Shown in pieces: positions 1 to 10,527 of a stretch of 40,000 nucleotides of DNA. Under the pieces are notes generated by a model. That model ran no database searches. It had not been told where the DNA came from and was given only the letters and a program-made list of their open reading frames with translations. Source of the stretch: Cristatella mucedo (taxonomy: Eukaryota; Bryozoa; Phylactolaemata; Cristatellidae); the NCBI GenBank assembly GCA_009760855.2, contig WPIO01000133.1, positions 627,501-667,500 on the forward strand. The letters run 5' to 3'. Both the position numbers and the translations under genes were made by a program. Within the stretch, counting starts at the first letter, position 1; every line of letters begins with the position of its first letter.

Positions 1-120
1 TATCCATCCACAGGTAAGCTTGCAAGCACGCTGAACAAAAGAAGAGCTCACTAGGGCGAAGATAAAGCCGAAAGCAGGAAAACCGATGCATCTTTTGCTG
101 CTGAATTGAATGCTCATTGT

Positions 121-530
121 TTACTTCTCTTACATTCTTTTACAAACCTCAAATCCTTTGGAGACCGTGCATTTAATTCGTATGGTCCCAAAGCCTGGAA
201 CTCCCTCCCGACCTGCGTCAGAACATCCCCTGACCTACCACATTTAAAAGGAACTTAAAAACACACCTATTTAGGACAGCATTTAGTGGGTCCCTGTGAT
301 TCGTCCTTCACGTGCTTATGCGTGCTGCCACTGTGCATGCTGCCACTAACCACATTTGCATGCTGACCCTGTGCATGTCACCCCTAACCATGTTATTCAT
401 TTTGTTTGTTTTTCAAGCATGATTTTACTTACCATTTAATTGCATTTCCCATTGCAGCAAATGTAAAGCGCCTAGAAAGAGATTAAGTTCTCTGAGGGCG
501 CTTTATCAAGTACATTATTATTATTATTAT
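121..530 (+). mobile_element. 3' end of an L2/CR1-like LINE with (ATT)n tail
   Basis: The reading frame around 145-280, with frameshifts, gives the usual C-terminal end of a CR1/L2 ORF2 (GDRAF, then PKxWNSLP). A 3' UTR follows with repeated ccactaacca/gcatgctg motifs. At 466-510 there is a hairpin-forming tail (GCGCCTAGAAAGAGATTAAG onwards, closing with GGGCGC), and then (ATT)n to 530. This is the clearest copy of the tail seen at least seven more times in the window. It is a dead 5'-truncated copy. Confidence 0.75.
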
Positions 531-704
531 CCTCGATAGACGAGCCTACCGGCACCGTCTTTATTGCATTCCAATGCAAGAACATGATACAACTTTAGCA
601 CAAGCAGGAGAACTGAGAAACTGAGGATGGAAGGCCAAAATGCACTTACGACGATCCATTAAATAATGGATGCACAGATGTGTGAATGTGTGTGTTTGTT
701 TGTT

Positions 705-710
<6 letters not shown>

Positions 711-782
<72 letters not shown>
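711..782. repeat. (TG)n microsatellite, about 36 units
   Basis: Uninterrupted TG dinucleotide run. The ORFs reading through it on both strands are artefacts of the repeat. Confidence 0.98.
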
Positions 783-785
<3 letters not shown>

Positions 786-1404
786 ATACCTTCGTCCATG
801 TTCTTGTACAATACAAAGCTCGTTATACGCTCACTTGCTAACTTGGTGGAGTGGTTTAGGCACAAAACTTAAATGTAACTTGCTTGTTACACTTTATGAT
901 TTGATTTAGGCATTTAAGCCGGTTCTTCTGCTAGTCTATTTAGCATCTGTGACAGAAATGGCAGCTGGGAGACTGGCCGGACGTTCCTTGAGTTCACTTG
1001 GTCTAGTATTGACTTCTTCACAATTGGCCCGGAAAAGCAATCTCTATGAAGAATGCAGGGACAAAATCTGAGGTTTCGGTTATGTTTACTATATTATTTA
1101 TGATGGGCAGCAGCAAATCTAGACAGAGAACAATAGGTATGAGGTTCTGAGGGCAAGTAGTTTTCTTAGGTTAGGTGATGAAATTTATAATGAAATCAGC
1201 AGAGAATCGCTCCAAAGTAGACCTTGCGCAAGGCACTCCTAGTGAGGATTTACTTTAGCGATCGACTCTCTGATCTTGACGATCTCGCTGAAAGAGAAGC
1301 TGAGAAGTCTCCTGGCTTGCTGCAAGGTTTGCTGTGTACACTGCTCTCCAAAAGTTTCTACGCATCTCCTAGCAGCTCACTATTTTGCTCAAAAGCTCAC
1401 TAGA
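783..1404. other. stretch with no recognised feature
   Basis: No repeat unit, splice-bounded coding segment or protein similarity was recognised on either strand. Around 1280-1340 there are weak matches to LINE text, too short to call. Confidence 0.4.
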
Positions 1405-1602
1405 TGGTGAGCCGTGATGGAACACTGGGTACTTCGGTTACTTTCACGACCACGGTCCCGAGGTCTTGGGTTCGATTCCTGCGGGGGGGGGGGCGATCCC
1501 TTATCGCCACTGCAAGCGGTGGTGATAGCCGTAAAGGCTCTTCTGTCGCTATACAAAAAAGGCTGTTTATTCAGCTTGGATTTATTTATTTATTTAAGAT
1601 TT
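1405..1602 (+). mobile_element. SINE-A copy 1 (tRNA-derived)
   Basis: The head reads gtgagccgtgatggaacac. A pol III B-box-like GGTTCGATTCC lies at 1469-1479, a body with gataGCCGTAAAGGCtc follows, then cgctatacaaaa and a T-rich end. Four further copies are present. The 11-G run at 1483-1493 replaces the short cggtgggcg of other copies. Confidence 0.75.
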
Positions 1603-1845
1603 AGATTTGATCTAATTCTGAAGCAGTTTTTTATTTTGCAGAAAAGCTAAGAAATACATCATGAACATGCAATTTCCTGGGTACAGTCAATAATTTGACG
1701 AGGCAACATGATTTTTGATAACTTCAAAGAGTCATCTCGGTATTAACTTTACTAGCTTCGGGATGTTTCTGGAGGCATCGATGCCCAGAAATCCTTCAAA
1801 ACTCAAAAAGTCATCAGGTTCCATGCGCTGGAGAACTCTGAACCT

Positions 1846-2640
1846 TTAAGTTCGTTTGAATTTGTCCCACAGATGTTCTGTTGGGTTCGAGACCAAGCTT
1901 TGGCTTGGCCACTTGCTAACCCAAATTGGCTCGAAGTCAGCAAGATTCGTGAAAAACTGTTTAACCGCTACAGCAGTGTGCATTGGATAGTTGTCATGCT
2001 GCCTAGAGAAATCGAGCCCGATTGAGCATAAGCAGATGCCAAGCCAAAATTCTGCAGATGGATGGCAAGCCAAAATTCTGCAGATTGCAAGCCAATATTC
2101 TGCAGATGGCAAGCCAACATTCTGCACAGTGTTGACAAAGAGACATTTTGATTCATAATTCTTTTAATTCTGTGCGGACGCCCAACACTGGAAGTTGAGA
2201 AGCGACCCCCACACCACTATACTTACACCACCAAATTTCATTGTTTTCTTTTTAGACAAACATCCATGTGCACTTCACTCACTTCCGGCAAACGAATTTC
2301 TTCTTTTGATTGCATCCAAAGAGATATAATTAAGACTCATCAGTCTATATTATTTTGCTTCACTGGGCAGCTGTCCAATGCAGGGATCTGCAAGCGAAAT
2401 CCAGCCTTGCTTTTTTGTGCTGTGCAGTCAACAATGGCTTGCACTTAGCCACTGGTGCGTTCAGTCTTAGTTTATTAAGCCGTCTGGTCATGGTGTTTTG
2501 TCTTACGACCGTTCGCAAGCTTGGCAGAGACTCTGGCATTGCATTTTAGCAATGGCAAACCTGTCCTTCAGAACCATGCTTTGAGGAGCAGGTCCTTCCT
2601 CGGAGAAGTTACTCGAAGGTGACCCAAGCTAATGCAGTGC
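1846..2640 (-). pseudogene. Tc1/mariner-type transposase relic
   Basis: Read on the - strand with several frameshifts and stops, this is a Tc1-family DDE transposase. From right to left: an HTH-like end (RRLNKLRLNAPVAS), a block like KRRNSF...VKFGGVSIVVWG, MNQNVSLSTL, then DNYPMHTAVAVKQFF, KWPSQS and NPTEHLWDKFKR. The second and third catalytic-block regions (DN.P.HT and NP.EHLWD) are recognisable. The stretch between MNQNV and the second D is replaced by about four imperfect 25-bp repeats at 2036-2130. No terminal inverted repeats were identified. It is non-functional. Confidence 0.8.
2036..2130. repeat. short degenerate tandem repeat inside the Tc1 relic
   Basis: Four imperfect copies, about 22-26 bp each, of a unit containing caagccaaaattctgcagat. 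They lie within the transposase reading frame and interrupt it. Confidence 0.8.
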
Positions 2641-3715
2641 CTCTCCACTACCGGAGTCCAGATATTACCCAATAATGCTCCTAATATTTTAAGCCGCCTC
2701 TAAGTTTTAATGGCCATCTTTGCGTGGCGACATCAAAACCTCTCTTGTACCCTCAGAAAGCTGGGCCACTAGCAGCATGTTCCGGTCGGGTACCAACGGT
2801 TGATATTGTCCCAACGGGTCAATAAGGCACGAGGCTACTATAGGTCATCATTGGTCAAGGCATCGTCGATGATGAAATGGTCCAAATATAAGTTCTGAAT
2901 GGCATCTAAGAGGGGTGTTATAGTCACGTGACCACACATGCCCGCCGGTTTAAGTGGTAACCGTGGACCCGGTTACCGGCGAATGCAATTAGCTTGGTTC
3001 TCAAGGCGCACAGAAAGCCAGCCGATGACCAACACCAACAGTTTGTTTTAAGATGCACGGAGCAGAGGGAAGTACGACTCCCTTCGCCCCTTCTGCCACT
3101 CGATTTTCCTTTTCTCTACCACGACTGCACTCGCCGACCCCGATGATTCATCCGAGGCAGATCACAGCTGTGCACCGGCCGACCCTGATGGTGAATCCAC
3201 CATCTGTTCACCAGTGGGCTACCGGCCTGTGTCCACACCACCACATCATAGGCAGACCACAGCTGTGCACCGGCCCATATCGATGATGCTCCCAACAGCT
3301 GCTCGCCAGCAGTTTAGCAGAGGAGCTGTACCGGTCTACATGTAATCGAACTACACTCACTAAGCTATAAAAGGGGCTGTGAAAGGGGCTGTTTTGCAGA
3401 CAGCGGCTGTTAAGGGTCTCGCTTTTGCTAATTTGAATGCAGCTGGAGCGACAATTTTTGTGGCTTGCTGTTCAACGGACGAACGACTTTCACCAATGTT
3501 TTTAGAGATTTTTGCCCAGCATATTTGGATCTATCGGCCGATGAAACTGGTAGTGCTCGCAGGAACGTCCACTCCTCGGCCGTTCTTGCCGACTTTTAAA
3601 AGCATTTTTGCAAAAAAAAAAGTTGCTGCTGTGTGGCTGCAGGAATACCTCACCTTCTCTTAACTTCAGCTACAACTCAGAGCTCTGGGACACTGCTGTC
3701 ACTCTTCTTTTGTAG
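2641..3715. other. no confident gene; imperfect repeats at 3140-3290
   Basis: The phrase cagctgtgcaccggcc occurs twice (about 3165-3180 and 3259-3274) within a loose repeat. An open segment at 3409-3663 (+) is not recognisable. If the acyltransferase exon upstream of 3716 were in the window it would be here, but no HxxxxD-like segment was found. The pyrimidine-rich stretch and tgtag at 3700-3715 form the splice acceptor of the next exon. Confidence 0.4.
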
Positions 3716-3889
3716 AAATTTTTCGCGTGAATGAGTCCGTGTTCGTCTCACGCTCCGACCCGAACTCGAGGCAGTTAGCCGTCCGGGAGGTCCAGAGGCG
3801 GGCCTGCTCTGGTGGCAAATGGCCGCAGCTGGTCGTCTTCCCGGAAGGCACGTGTACCAATCGGAAGTGCCTGCTGCCATTCAAGACAG
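3716..3889 (+). CDS. LPCAT-family acyltransferase, exon with EGTCTNR motif
   Basis: Internal exon of 174 nt, bounded by cttttgtag and gtgcgt, starting with two bases of a split codon and ending after the first base of a Gly codon. It encodes about 58 residues. After VFVSRSDPNSR comes SGGKWPQLVVFPEGTCTNR, then KCLLPFKTG. VFPEGTCTNR with the following PFK.GA is the acyltransferase motif III block of LPCAT1/2/4, which use acyl-CoA to re-acylate lysophospholipids at ER or lipid-droplet membranes. The SRSDPNSR stretch matches the family's SRxDPxSR just upstream. The catalytic HxxxxD motif is expected in an earlier exon outside the window. Plant LPEAT2-like proteins share this block, so the exact substrate is not fixed. 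Confidence 0.92.
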
Positions 3890-4039
3890 GTGCGTACACG
3901 CTATGACCAGCATCGCCTGTGCCAGCTGCTTGTTCCTTGGGCTGTGTGAGCCCTAGTTGCTCGCTTGAGCTATCTGTAACTAACTAGTTATCTTCAGTTT
4001 GCTTGCTGTGGTTTTCCTGGCCAATCTTCTCTTCACTGC

Positions 4040-4985
4040 ATGTGTTCATGCCTGAGCGTGCTTGCACATGCATTTCAAGCCAGGCATTGTTCCTGCCACT
4101 CTTCTGACTCAAGTCGTTTAGCTGTGCCTCGATTCAACCTCAAATCCTCTGGAGACCGTGCCTTTATGCTCCCAAAGCCTGGAACTCACTTCCGACTGAC
4201 CTTGAGACATGCCCTAAGTTGACAGTGTTTAGACAGAAGCTAAACATACACCTATGTCTTACAGCATTCGCTCGGTCCATGCCCATTGTCATTTGTGTCC
4301 AGTATAAATGATGTTTCTCATTCGGTCTTGTATTATACCGTATGTGCAATGCACCTTGTTCAATGCAATCATACATATCCATGAAAAATTATCGTGCACG
4401 CAGCGGTATTGCTATTCCTCTCGATGTGCTTCGTTCGTTTATTCAAGCAATGCATCCTGGCACTATTGGAGCACCATTGGAGCTCCAGGAACAGGTCGCC
4501 ATCGTCGATATGCATGCTGATATCCATGCTGACTTTGATGCTGTTAAAATTAGATGTGTCCTCGTCTGACTCGTCCTCATTTGGTCTTTCTTCGGGCCCA
4601 TGATGAACAGCACCAGTGAGTACAATATGGCTACCAGCTCCTCCTCCCCGGTAGACAGCAGGTTTCGTGAAGAAGCATAGAGAGCCGGAATGGGTCATCG
4701 GCTCAGCCAATCAGACCGCGCATGACTGGGTCCAATAGCCAGTATAGGTTATCTGAAGTTGTTATATTATACATGTGCGGTTGATTTTGGGGGTTGTGTT
4801 ATGCAACTCTGTATTATACAACTCTATATTGTACAGGTTCTATATGTACAGAACAGCAATGCTAATGCTGTGCATGTTATCACTTACATTTTGACATGCT
4901 TCCTGTACAGCATATGTCAAATGCTTAGAATGAGATTAAATTTCTCAGGGCGATCTACATACGCTATATTATTACTATTGGTGCT
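4040..4985 (+). mobile_element. L2-like LINE 3' end in the first LPCAT intron
   Basis: The C-terminal ORF2 block (LAVPRFNLKSSGDRAF, frameshift, PKAWNSLPTDL) lies at 4105-4260. A long diverged 3' UTR follows. The tail at 4905-4980 carries the same hairpin as the copy at 121-530, with substitutions, and a short TATTATTACTATT run. Confidence 0.7.
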
Positions 4986-4988
4986 ACT

Positions 4989-5172
4989 AGTGAGCCGTGA
5001 TGGCACACTAGGTAAGGTGTTTGCCATCACGACCGAGGTCCCGAGGTCCTGCGTTTGATTCCTGCAGTGAGCGATTCTTTATCGTCACTGCAAGTGGTGG
5101 AGATAGCCATAAAGGCTCTTATGTCGCTATACAAAAAGAGGCTGTTTTATCAGCTAGGATTTATTACTATTA
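4989..5172 (+). mobile_element. SINE-A copy 2
   Basis: The head gtgagccgtgatggcacact contains an A-box-like stretch and the B-box region is gtttgattcctgc. The body and cgctatacaaaaagaggctg end match copy 1. It starts within about 10 bp of the AT-rich tail of the preceding LINE, suggesting insertion into that tail. Confidence 0.75.
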
Positions 5173-5289
5173 TGATTACCTTGCCATGCATTAATGTGTG
5201 AGAATGCAATGAACATCCACCTGTGCCCCTAGCTCTGGGTGAACATCCATCGCAGAAAGACCTTACATTGGACGTCGGCAGACACTCAC

Positions 5290-5460
5290 AGGGGGCTCTG
5301 GTGTAGAATAAGGTGGTTGCTTTTTACGACCTTGGTCCCGAGGTCGTGGGTTCGAATCCTTCGGTGGGCGATCGTTTATCGTGGCGGCAAGCGATAGTGA
5401 TAGCCGTAAAGGCTCTTCTGTCGCTATACAGAAGAGGCTGTCAAATCAGCTAGCTAGAAT
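5290..5460 (+). mobile_element. SINE-A copy 3
   Basis: B box GGTTCGAATCC lies at 5349-5359, followed by the cggtgggcgatc body, gatagccgtaaaggctcttc and cgctatacagaagaggctg. The 5' head is diverged. Confidence 0.75.
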
Positions 5461-5574
5461 GACGAGGTGGTACCCAAGAGGGCCAACAGACGAGCAAAAA
5501 CAACATCGGAGGGCTTCACCTGAGCTAGTCCTTTGATGCTGTTTGATGTGCTATTTGTTAGCGTTGTTTTATTT

Positions 5575-5695
5575 GAGCCCATTACCTCGCCCCGACCAAG
5601 GTCTGGCCAAGGTCATTGGCTCGAACTCCGTGGCACTTGTGAAATCCCATGAATAGAGATTAAGTTCTCTTAGGGCGCTATACAAAAGCATTACA
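5575..5695 (+). mobile_element. SINE-B copy 1, head truncated
   Basis: Contains ccccgaccaaggtctggcc, a degenerate B box (ggctcgaactcc), and the tail gaatagagattaagttctct followed by tagggcgctatacaaa, nearly the same as the L2-like LINE tail. Confidence 0.7.
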
Positions 5696-5850
5696 GTGGT
5701 TCATCGGCTTATGAGTTTAACTTGTTCCGTGCCGGAGCTCGTAAATCAAATTACTCGTATGTCATATCAATTTTCCCCCATTGAAACGGATTGAAATGCC
5801 ATTAATCTGTTCCCGACCCCAAAAAACACTGCAATTTGTTGTCACGTTTT
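5696..5850 (+). mobile_element. terminal fragment of a DNA-transposon-like repeat
   Basis: Begins cagtggttcatcggcttatg. It continues with repeated 'gttccgtgccgg / ctcgtaaatcaa / actcgtatgtcatatcaa' phrases and an element-like ccattgaaacggattgaaat stretch. This phrasing resembles terminal repeats of cut-and-paste elements seen in many animals. Only one end was found, and the superfamily is not assigned. Confidence 0.4.
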
Positions 5851-6785
5851 TAAATTAAAAAATGTACTTATAAATTACGAATATTGTTTTAAAAACAATA
5901 CAGTACAATGTCTTGCAATAAACAGGTTTTATTAATCCTAATGTACAAGAGTAACTTGGAGATCAGACGACTTGAAGATGCTAATAGAGTTAGAGGAGAA
6001 AGGCTCAGTAGAACATTTGCTATTCTCGCACTGCCGAAAGTTGTTATGGTCAAAATGCACCATCGTAAACGTGGCTTACCTAGTTTAATCCTCTGCACAT
6101 GTACAGCACGTCCACTTCGAGTGTATTCACCTTGAAAGAAATCCCGTTAGCCGGTGCGTGTGTCTGTGGCTCTTATCTACAGCCGACAGATGTGCAAAAG
6201 TCGCGATATATTTTTGGCATGCACTCGGAGCATGATGCGTTCCCGTTTGTAAACAAAAGGAGCAAATGAAATGACAAGAGGTGTCCAGTAGTATTTTAGA
6301 GGCTTTCATCCACACCAGTTCATATCAAGCTTGGCATGCATGCAGAACCTTGTATTTGAGATGTTATCCTCTAAATAAAGTGCAAGTGTTGAACCGACTA
6401 ATACGTCCTGTAGAAGAGCATCTGTGACACTCTTCCAAATGCTCAGGGCAGTCTACGAAATCGTGAAAAGGCACGGTGCATGATGTTATGGTCGGGTGTA
6501 GCAATGCTTGAAGTTCTGAACTTCTTGAATGAAGGTCGAGGCTGTCAAGTGGCCTACAATTAACCGAGAAGGTACGAATGGTGAACAAGAGCAGCTTGCA
6601 GCTGTGTGGGACGCTCGGGCTACGATCGGCAATTTCCTTTCTCTTTCGTATGGGTTTTTCGATGCAAACGCCGGAAGCGACCAGTCAAAGAACTTTCCTG
6701 TGCAGCAGAAGCAGAGGGTCCTGGTCGCAATAAACAATGTCATCGAATGGACGTTCTATAGGAGGGGAGTTTGCTCTATCAAACC
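5851..6785. other. intron sequence with no recognised feature
   Basis: AT-rich at 5850-5930 and otherwise unremarkable. Open frames at 6364-6822 on both strands have no recognised similarity. Confidence 0.4.
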
Positions 6786-6789
6786 TGTA

Positions 6790-6895
6790 TTTGGGCGATC
6801 TTTTACTGCCAACTGCAAGTGATTTCAAAAACCGTTAAAGCTCTTCTGCCCCTATACAAATGAGACTGTTAAATCAGTTAATATTTCTGTTTTGT
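6790..6895 (+). mobile_element. SINE-A copy 4, 3' part only
   Basis: Matches the SINE-A body from ggcgatcttttactgcc through a decayed ccgttaaagctcttct to ctatacaaatgagactgtta. The tRNA-like head is absent. Confidence 0.6.
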
Positions 6896-7204
6896 TTTTT
6901 ATTGAGAAGCCTGTGGTGAATAGGCAATATTTATAATTCGTGTGCATAACGGTACGTTCTGCAGAAACGTTGCTGACCATCAGTCAGCATCGATCGCCTT
7001 TGCCAGAAGTTACCAGAGTAGATAATGTGCAGTCAGGCGTTGGTTTGTCCAGGCACATGAGTGGCATTTATCGAAGTCGGCCGAATTCGTCCATGGGTGG
7101 GAGTAATTTTGGGCCTCTGCTGCTTGCATTGCTTGCCCAGTCTTGTTCTCGAACGTTCAACAGGTAGCTGTCGTCCCTGGTAGCAGCTCCGTTAGGTCAG
7201 ACTG

Positions 7205-7370
7205 CAGAGGTAAGGCAGTTGCTTTTCACGACATCGGGACGTGGGTTCGAATCCTGCCGTGGGCAATCTTTTATTGCCGCTGCAAGCGGTGGCGATAGCC
7301 TTGCATGCTTTTCAATCGCTATGCCGAAGAGGCAGTTAAATCAGCTAGTAATCATTTATTTAAGGAGCAC
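7205..7370 (+). mobile_element. SINE-A copy 5
   Basis: B box GGTTCGAATCC lies at 7243-7253, then ctgccgtgggcaatctttta, tgcaagcggtggcgatagcc and a decayed cgctatgccgaagaggcag end followed by ttatttaa. Confidence 0.7.
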
Positions 7371-7860
7371 CTCAGTCTGTCAGAAACGCCTTAAATACCT
7401 GCCTGTTCACATGGTCGGCTGCTGATGACTGACCTGGTGCAGCAGTGGTCCTCTGCTCGTGTAGAAGAGGCTGCTTGGGTGTTGCTGATGATTCTATGCC
7501 ATTCCTTGCTACACGTCGTGGGTCGGATGAGGTAATCGCTCTGGAAGCACTGAGTTGCTGCCGAAAAGTGGCTGGCTGCGAGTAGGAACTACAGCCAACT
7601 TTTTAGTACCTCTAACTTCTGGCTACATGATAAGTAGTTTGTGAAGAGCAGTGCTGACGCTTTCGAGAATACCATCGGCAAGGACGGTGATGGTGATACA
7701 ACGAATGCTTCTGCTACTGCAGCCCCTGCTGCCAGAAATACTATCACTTATATACGCCCACTTCCCTCGGCTCTTTCGAAGTTATGCTGCTTGCTCCAGA
7801 AAGCTCCCGTTCTCCTACAAGAGTCACATGTCTAGCCAGTGCTGAGAGACTCCCCAGCAT

Positions 7861-8454
7861 GCTAAGAAAGAGCGGCATGCTAAGAAAGAGCGGCATGCTA
7901 AGAAAGAGCGGCATGCTAAGAAAGAGCGGCATGCTAAGAAAGAGCGGCATGCTAAGAAGGAGCGCCATGCTAAGAAGGAGCGCCATGCTAAGAAGGAGCG
8001 CCATGCTAAGAAGGAGCGCCATGCTAAGAAGGAGCGCCATGCTAAGAAGGAGCGCCATGCTAAGAAGGAGCGCCATGCTAAGAAGGAGCGCCATGCTAAG
8101 AAGGAGCGCCATGCTAAGAAGGAGCGCCATGCTAAGAAGGAGCGCCATGCTAAGAAGGAGCGCCATGCTAAGAAGGAGCGCCATGCCGGGAGGGAGCGCC
8201 ATGCCGGGAGGGAGCGCCATGCCGGGAGGGAGCGCCATGCCGGGAGGGACCGCCATGCCGGGAGGGAGCGCCATGCCGGGAGGGAGCGCCATGCCGGGAG
8301 GGAGCGCCATGCCGGGAGGGAGCGCCATGCCGGGAGGGAGCGCCATGCCGGGAGGGAGCGCCATGCCGGGAGGGAGCGCCATGCCGGGAGGGAGCGCCAT
8401 GCCGGGAGGGAGCGCCATGCCGGGAGGGAGCGCCATGCCGGGAGGGAGCGCCAT
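7861..8454. repeat. 18-bp minisatellite, 33 units in three blocks
   Basis: Exact 18-bp periodicity over 594 bp. There are 5 units of gctaagaaagagcggcat (7861-7950), 13 of gctaagaaggagcgccat (7951-8184) and 15 of gccgggagggagcgccat (8185-8454, one with a g-to-c change). Since 18 is a multiple of 3, long frames stay open on both strands (7784-8692 +, 7744-8550 -), giving hexapeptide repeats such as AMLRRS and AMPGGS. The + frame continues into decayed LINE sequence and lacks a recognisable non-repeat domain, so it is not called a gene. Confidence 0.97.
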
Positions 8455-8462
8455 GCTACATG

Positions 8463-8700
8463 GCCAAGCTCGTCGTTCCTGGACTGTAAAATTCACTACC
8501 ACTATCCTTGTGCAACGATACCTTCTCTCATGCTGCCGACTCTGGCACATTTTCTCTAGTCGTCCGGCGATGCTACTTCAATGCTACCCACTTCCTCAAT
8601 GGCCTCAGCTATGCTTCTACTTTTTCATTGGTTGCCCGAGTCTGTCGGCTGTGGCCAATGCAAACGAGGAGAGCTGCTTAGCTCTTGAGTAGACTCTTCA
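8463..8700 (+). mobile_element. diverged LINE-C 3' end
   Basis: Weak but collinear match to the LINE-C 3' end seen at 9190-9675: tgtaaaattcactaccac, gtgcaacgataccttctctc, tgctgccgactctggcac and so on to ctgcttagctcttgagtaga. It directly abuts the minisatellite. Confidence 0.55.
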
Positions 8701-8956
8701 GCATAGCATCCACTTTGTGTCTGTGCAATTGCAGACATTATGGATGCTAGTAGTCGTGGCCTCGGCTGCCCAGTGTGAGGCCCAGTGTGAGCCACTCGTT
8801 GGGCTTGTTAGGTGGTCGGGTGCTTTGCATCAATCCTCGAGATTTATGAGACATCCCTCCTTGAATCGAAGGGTGCAGGGGAGTGCAAGACGTGAGGGTT
8901 CTATTGACACGGCACACGAGTCTGTCAGTGTGTGCTCAGTCTGGCGTATATGAAAC

Positions 8957-8989
8957 TGCTCTCTGTCTCTCTCTCTGTCTCTCTGTGTC

Positions 8990-9080
<91 letters not shown>

Positions 9081-9114
9081 GTCTCTCTCTCACCGTCTCT
9101 CTCTCTCCCTCTCT
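8957..9114. repeat. (CT)n microsatellite, impure
   Basis: CT-rich tract with a pure core from about 8999 to 9072, flanked by gtct-containing variants. Confidence 0.97.
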
Positions 9115-9189
9115 TCTGTGACCTTTCTTTGACCCATCCCCTCCGGATAGGCTTTGTGTCCTGAATGGGCCTTCTGACTGGCTGATGCA

Positions 9190-9675
9190 CCTAATAAAGT
9201 TCTTATGCTGACCCACAAGGCCCGCCATGGCTTGGCTCCTTCGTACCTAGCTGAACTGCTGCATTAGTTTCAGCCTGTTCGCGCCCTCAGGTCCTGTGTG
9301 GACAATAAATTAGCTGTCCCATTCCTCCGCTTAAAGACAGTTGGCGACAGAAGCTTTAGCTCTGCAGGTCCTAGACTGTGGAACTCGCTTCCACAATTCT
9401 TACGCAACGACAACTACTCTCCAACTGCCGACTATGGCACATCTTTTTCAGCGGTCCTGAGCTGCTACTTCTATGTTACTCTCTACCTCAACTGCTCTCC
9501 TGACTCTGCTATGCTTCCCACTTTCTCTTTGTTGCGTGAGACGAAGTCTGTTGGGTACCGAATGTGTACCGAAAGCCGCTTAGGCTGTGAGTGCGCTATA
9601 CAAAAACTCTTCTGCGTAACACCCACATGGTCTTTATGACTTTGTGGAGTTACTGACGGAGATACATTACATTAG
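9190..9675 (+). mobile_element. LINE-C 3' end
   Basis: The frame from 9205 carries the end of a CR1/L2-type ORF2: HKARHGLAPSYLAELLH, a stop, then FQPVRALRS, LAVPFLRLKTVGDRSF and SSAGPRLWNSLPQFLRND. The 3' UTR ends cttaggctgtgagtgcgcta then tacaaaa, the phrase acccacatggtctttatgac, and a tail of acattacatta type. At least seven copies of this 3' end are in the window. Confidence 0.8.
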
Positions 9676-9745
9676 CCTCTTGTCGGCTCAGCTCACCCGG
9701 ACTGGCACGAGCAAGTGCTCGAGCACATGCAAACACGCTTATGTG

Positions 9746-9866
<121 letters not shown>

Positions 9867-10208
9867 CACACTGCACCCACGCATAATGCACACAAAATCG
9901 GCAGGCACTAGTAAACGAGTGCTACCACTGTGTGGTGGCATTTCAATGTTGATTCTTGTTTCTGCATCCAGGCTAGTATTTATTGCCTTATGTTTGGCAT
10001 TGCTGGAGCACTCTGACCACTGGCCTGCCGCTGGTCTCAGCCAATGGTAGCATTTTGTGGAGGCTTGCAAGCAGCCCGTGAACAAATAAATGCAGTCCCT
10101 TGCAGCTGTAAGTCCGTCCATAGGCTGGCATTCCCTCAGTCTGGCCAGCATGCCAGGGGCGCGTGACGGTAGGAAGTATGACCGACTTGACCGCGTTACG
10201 TGTTTCTG

Positions 10209-10252
10209 TGACGTCACGTATTCCCATGACGTCACGTGCTCTCATGACGTTC
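10209..10252. promoter_or_regulatory. three CRE-like TGACGT sites at 18-bp spacing
   Basis: TGACGTCA palindromes lie at 10209-10216 and 10227-10234, with a half-matching TGACGTTC at 10245-10252. All are exactly 18 bp apart, ending 13 bp before the exon at 10266. TGACGTCA is the CREB/ATF consensus. Whether it acts as an enhancer here or is only a small tandem repeat is unknown. Confidence 0.4.
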
Positions 10253-10265
10253 CCACTGGTTGCAG

Positions 10266-10324
10266 GTGCCTTCATGCCAGGAGTGCCTGTCCAGCCAGTG
10301 TGCGTCAGATACCCCGGTCGCCTG
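10266..10324 (+). CDS. LPCAT-family acyltransferase, exon with GVPVQPV motif
   Basis: Internal exon of 59 nt between ggttgcag and gtgagc. Its first two bases complete the Gly codon left open at 3889, so FKTG joins to AFMPGVPVQPVCVRYPGRL without a frame change. GVPVQPV..RYP is motif IV of the acyltransferase fold and is strongly conserved in LPCAT1/2/4. The exon ends on a codon boundary, just where LPCATs have a short DTVTWTW-like segment. The preceding intron is 6.4 kb, filled with SINEs, LINE ends, a minisatellite and dinucleotide tracts. Confidence 0.9.
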
Positions 10325-10464
10325 GTGAGCCATATCTCGCGGTAGCTCTTTGCAAAGGAACTGGCTCTACTGCCTCCCGGCTTGCACAAGCCTGTGCATG
10401 CCCGTATGTGCTCACCACATACTTTCGTCGTGGCCTGAGCTGCTTGCAAGCCTACTCACCATGT

Positions 10465-10465
<1 letters not shown>

Positions 10466-10524
<59 letters not shown>
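10466..10524. repeat. (CT)n microsatellite within a 308-bp intron
   Basis: Pure CT run occupying about a fifth of the short intron between the exons ending 10324 and starting 10633. Confidence 0.97.

Positions 10525-10527
<3 letters not shown>

Noticed and set aside
659-909. Overlapping ORFs of Cys-Val or Thr-His repeats
   Set aside because: They are translations of the (TG)n tract with no non-repeat domain. The same applies to ORFs through the tracts at 8957, 9747, 10466, 10865, 14963 and 34073.
3409-3663. GATIFVACCSTDERL segment as the missing LPCAT HxxxxD exon
   Set aside because: A faint resemblance to APIFVAAPHSTFFD, but the catalytic His and Asp are absent and no donor with the required phase was found.
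7784-8692. 302-codon ORF as a repeat protein gene
   Set aside because: Two thirds is the 18-bp minisatellite, the opposite strand is open as well, and the C-terminal part is decayed LINE-C sequence. There is no signal peptide, domain or splice support.
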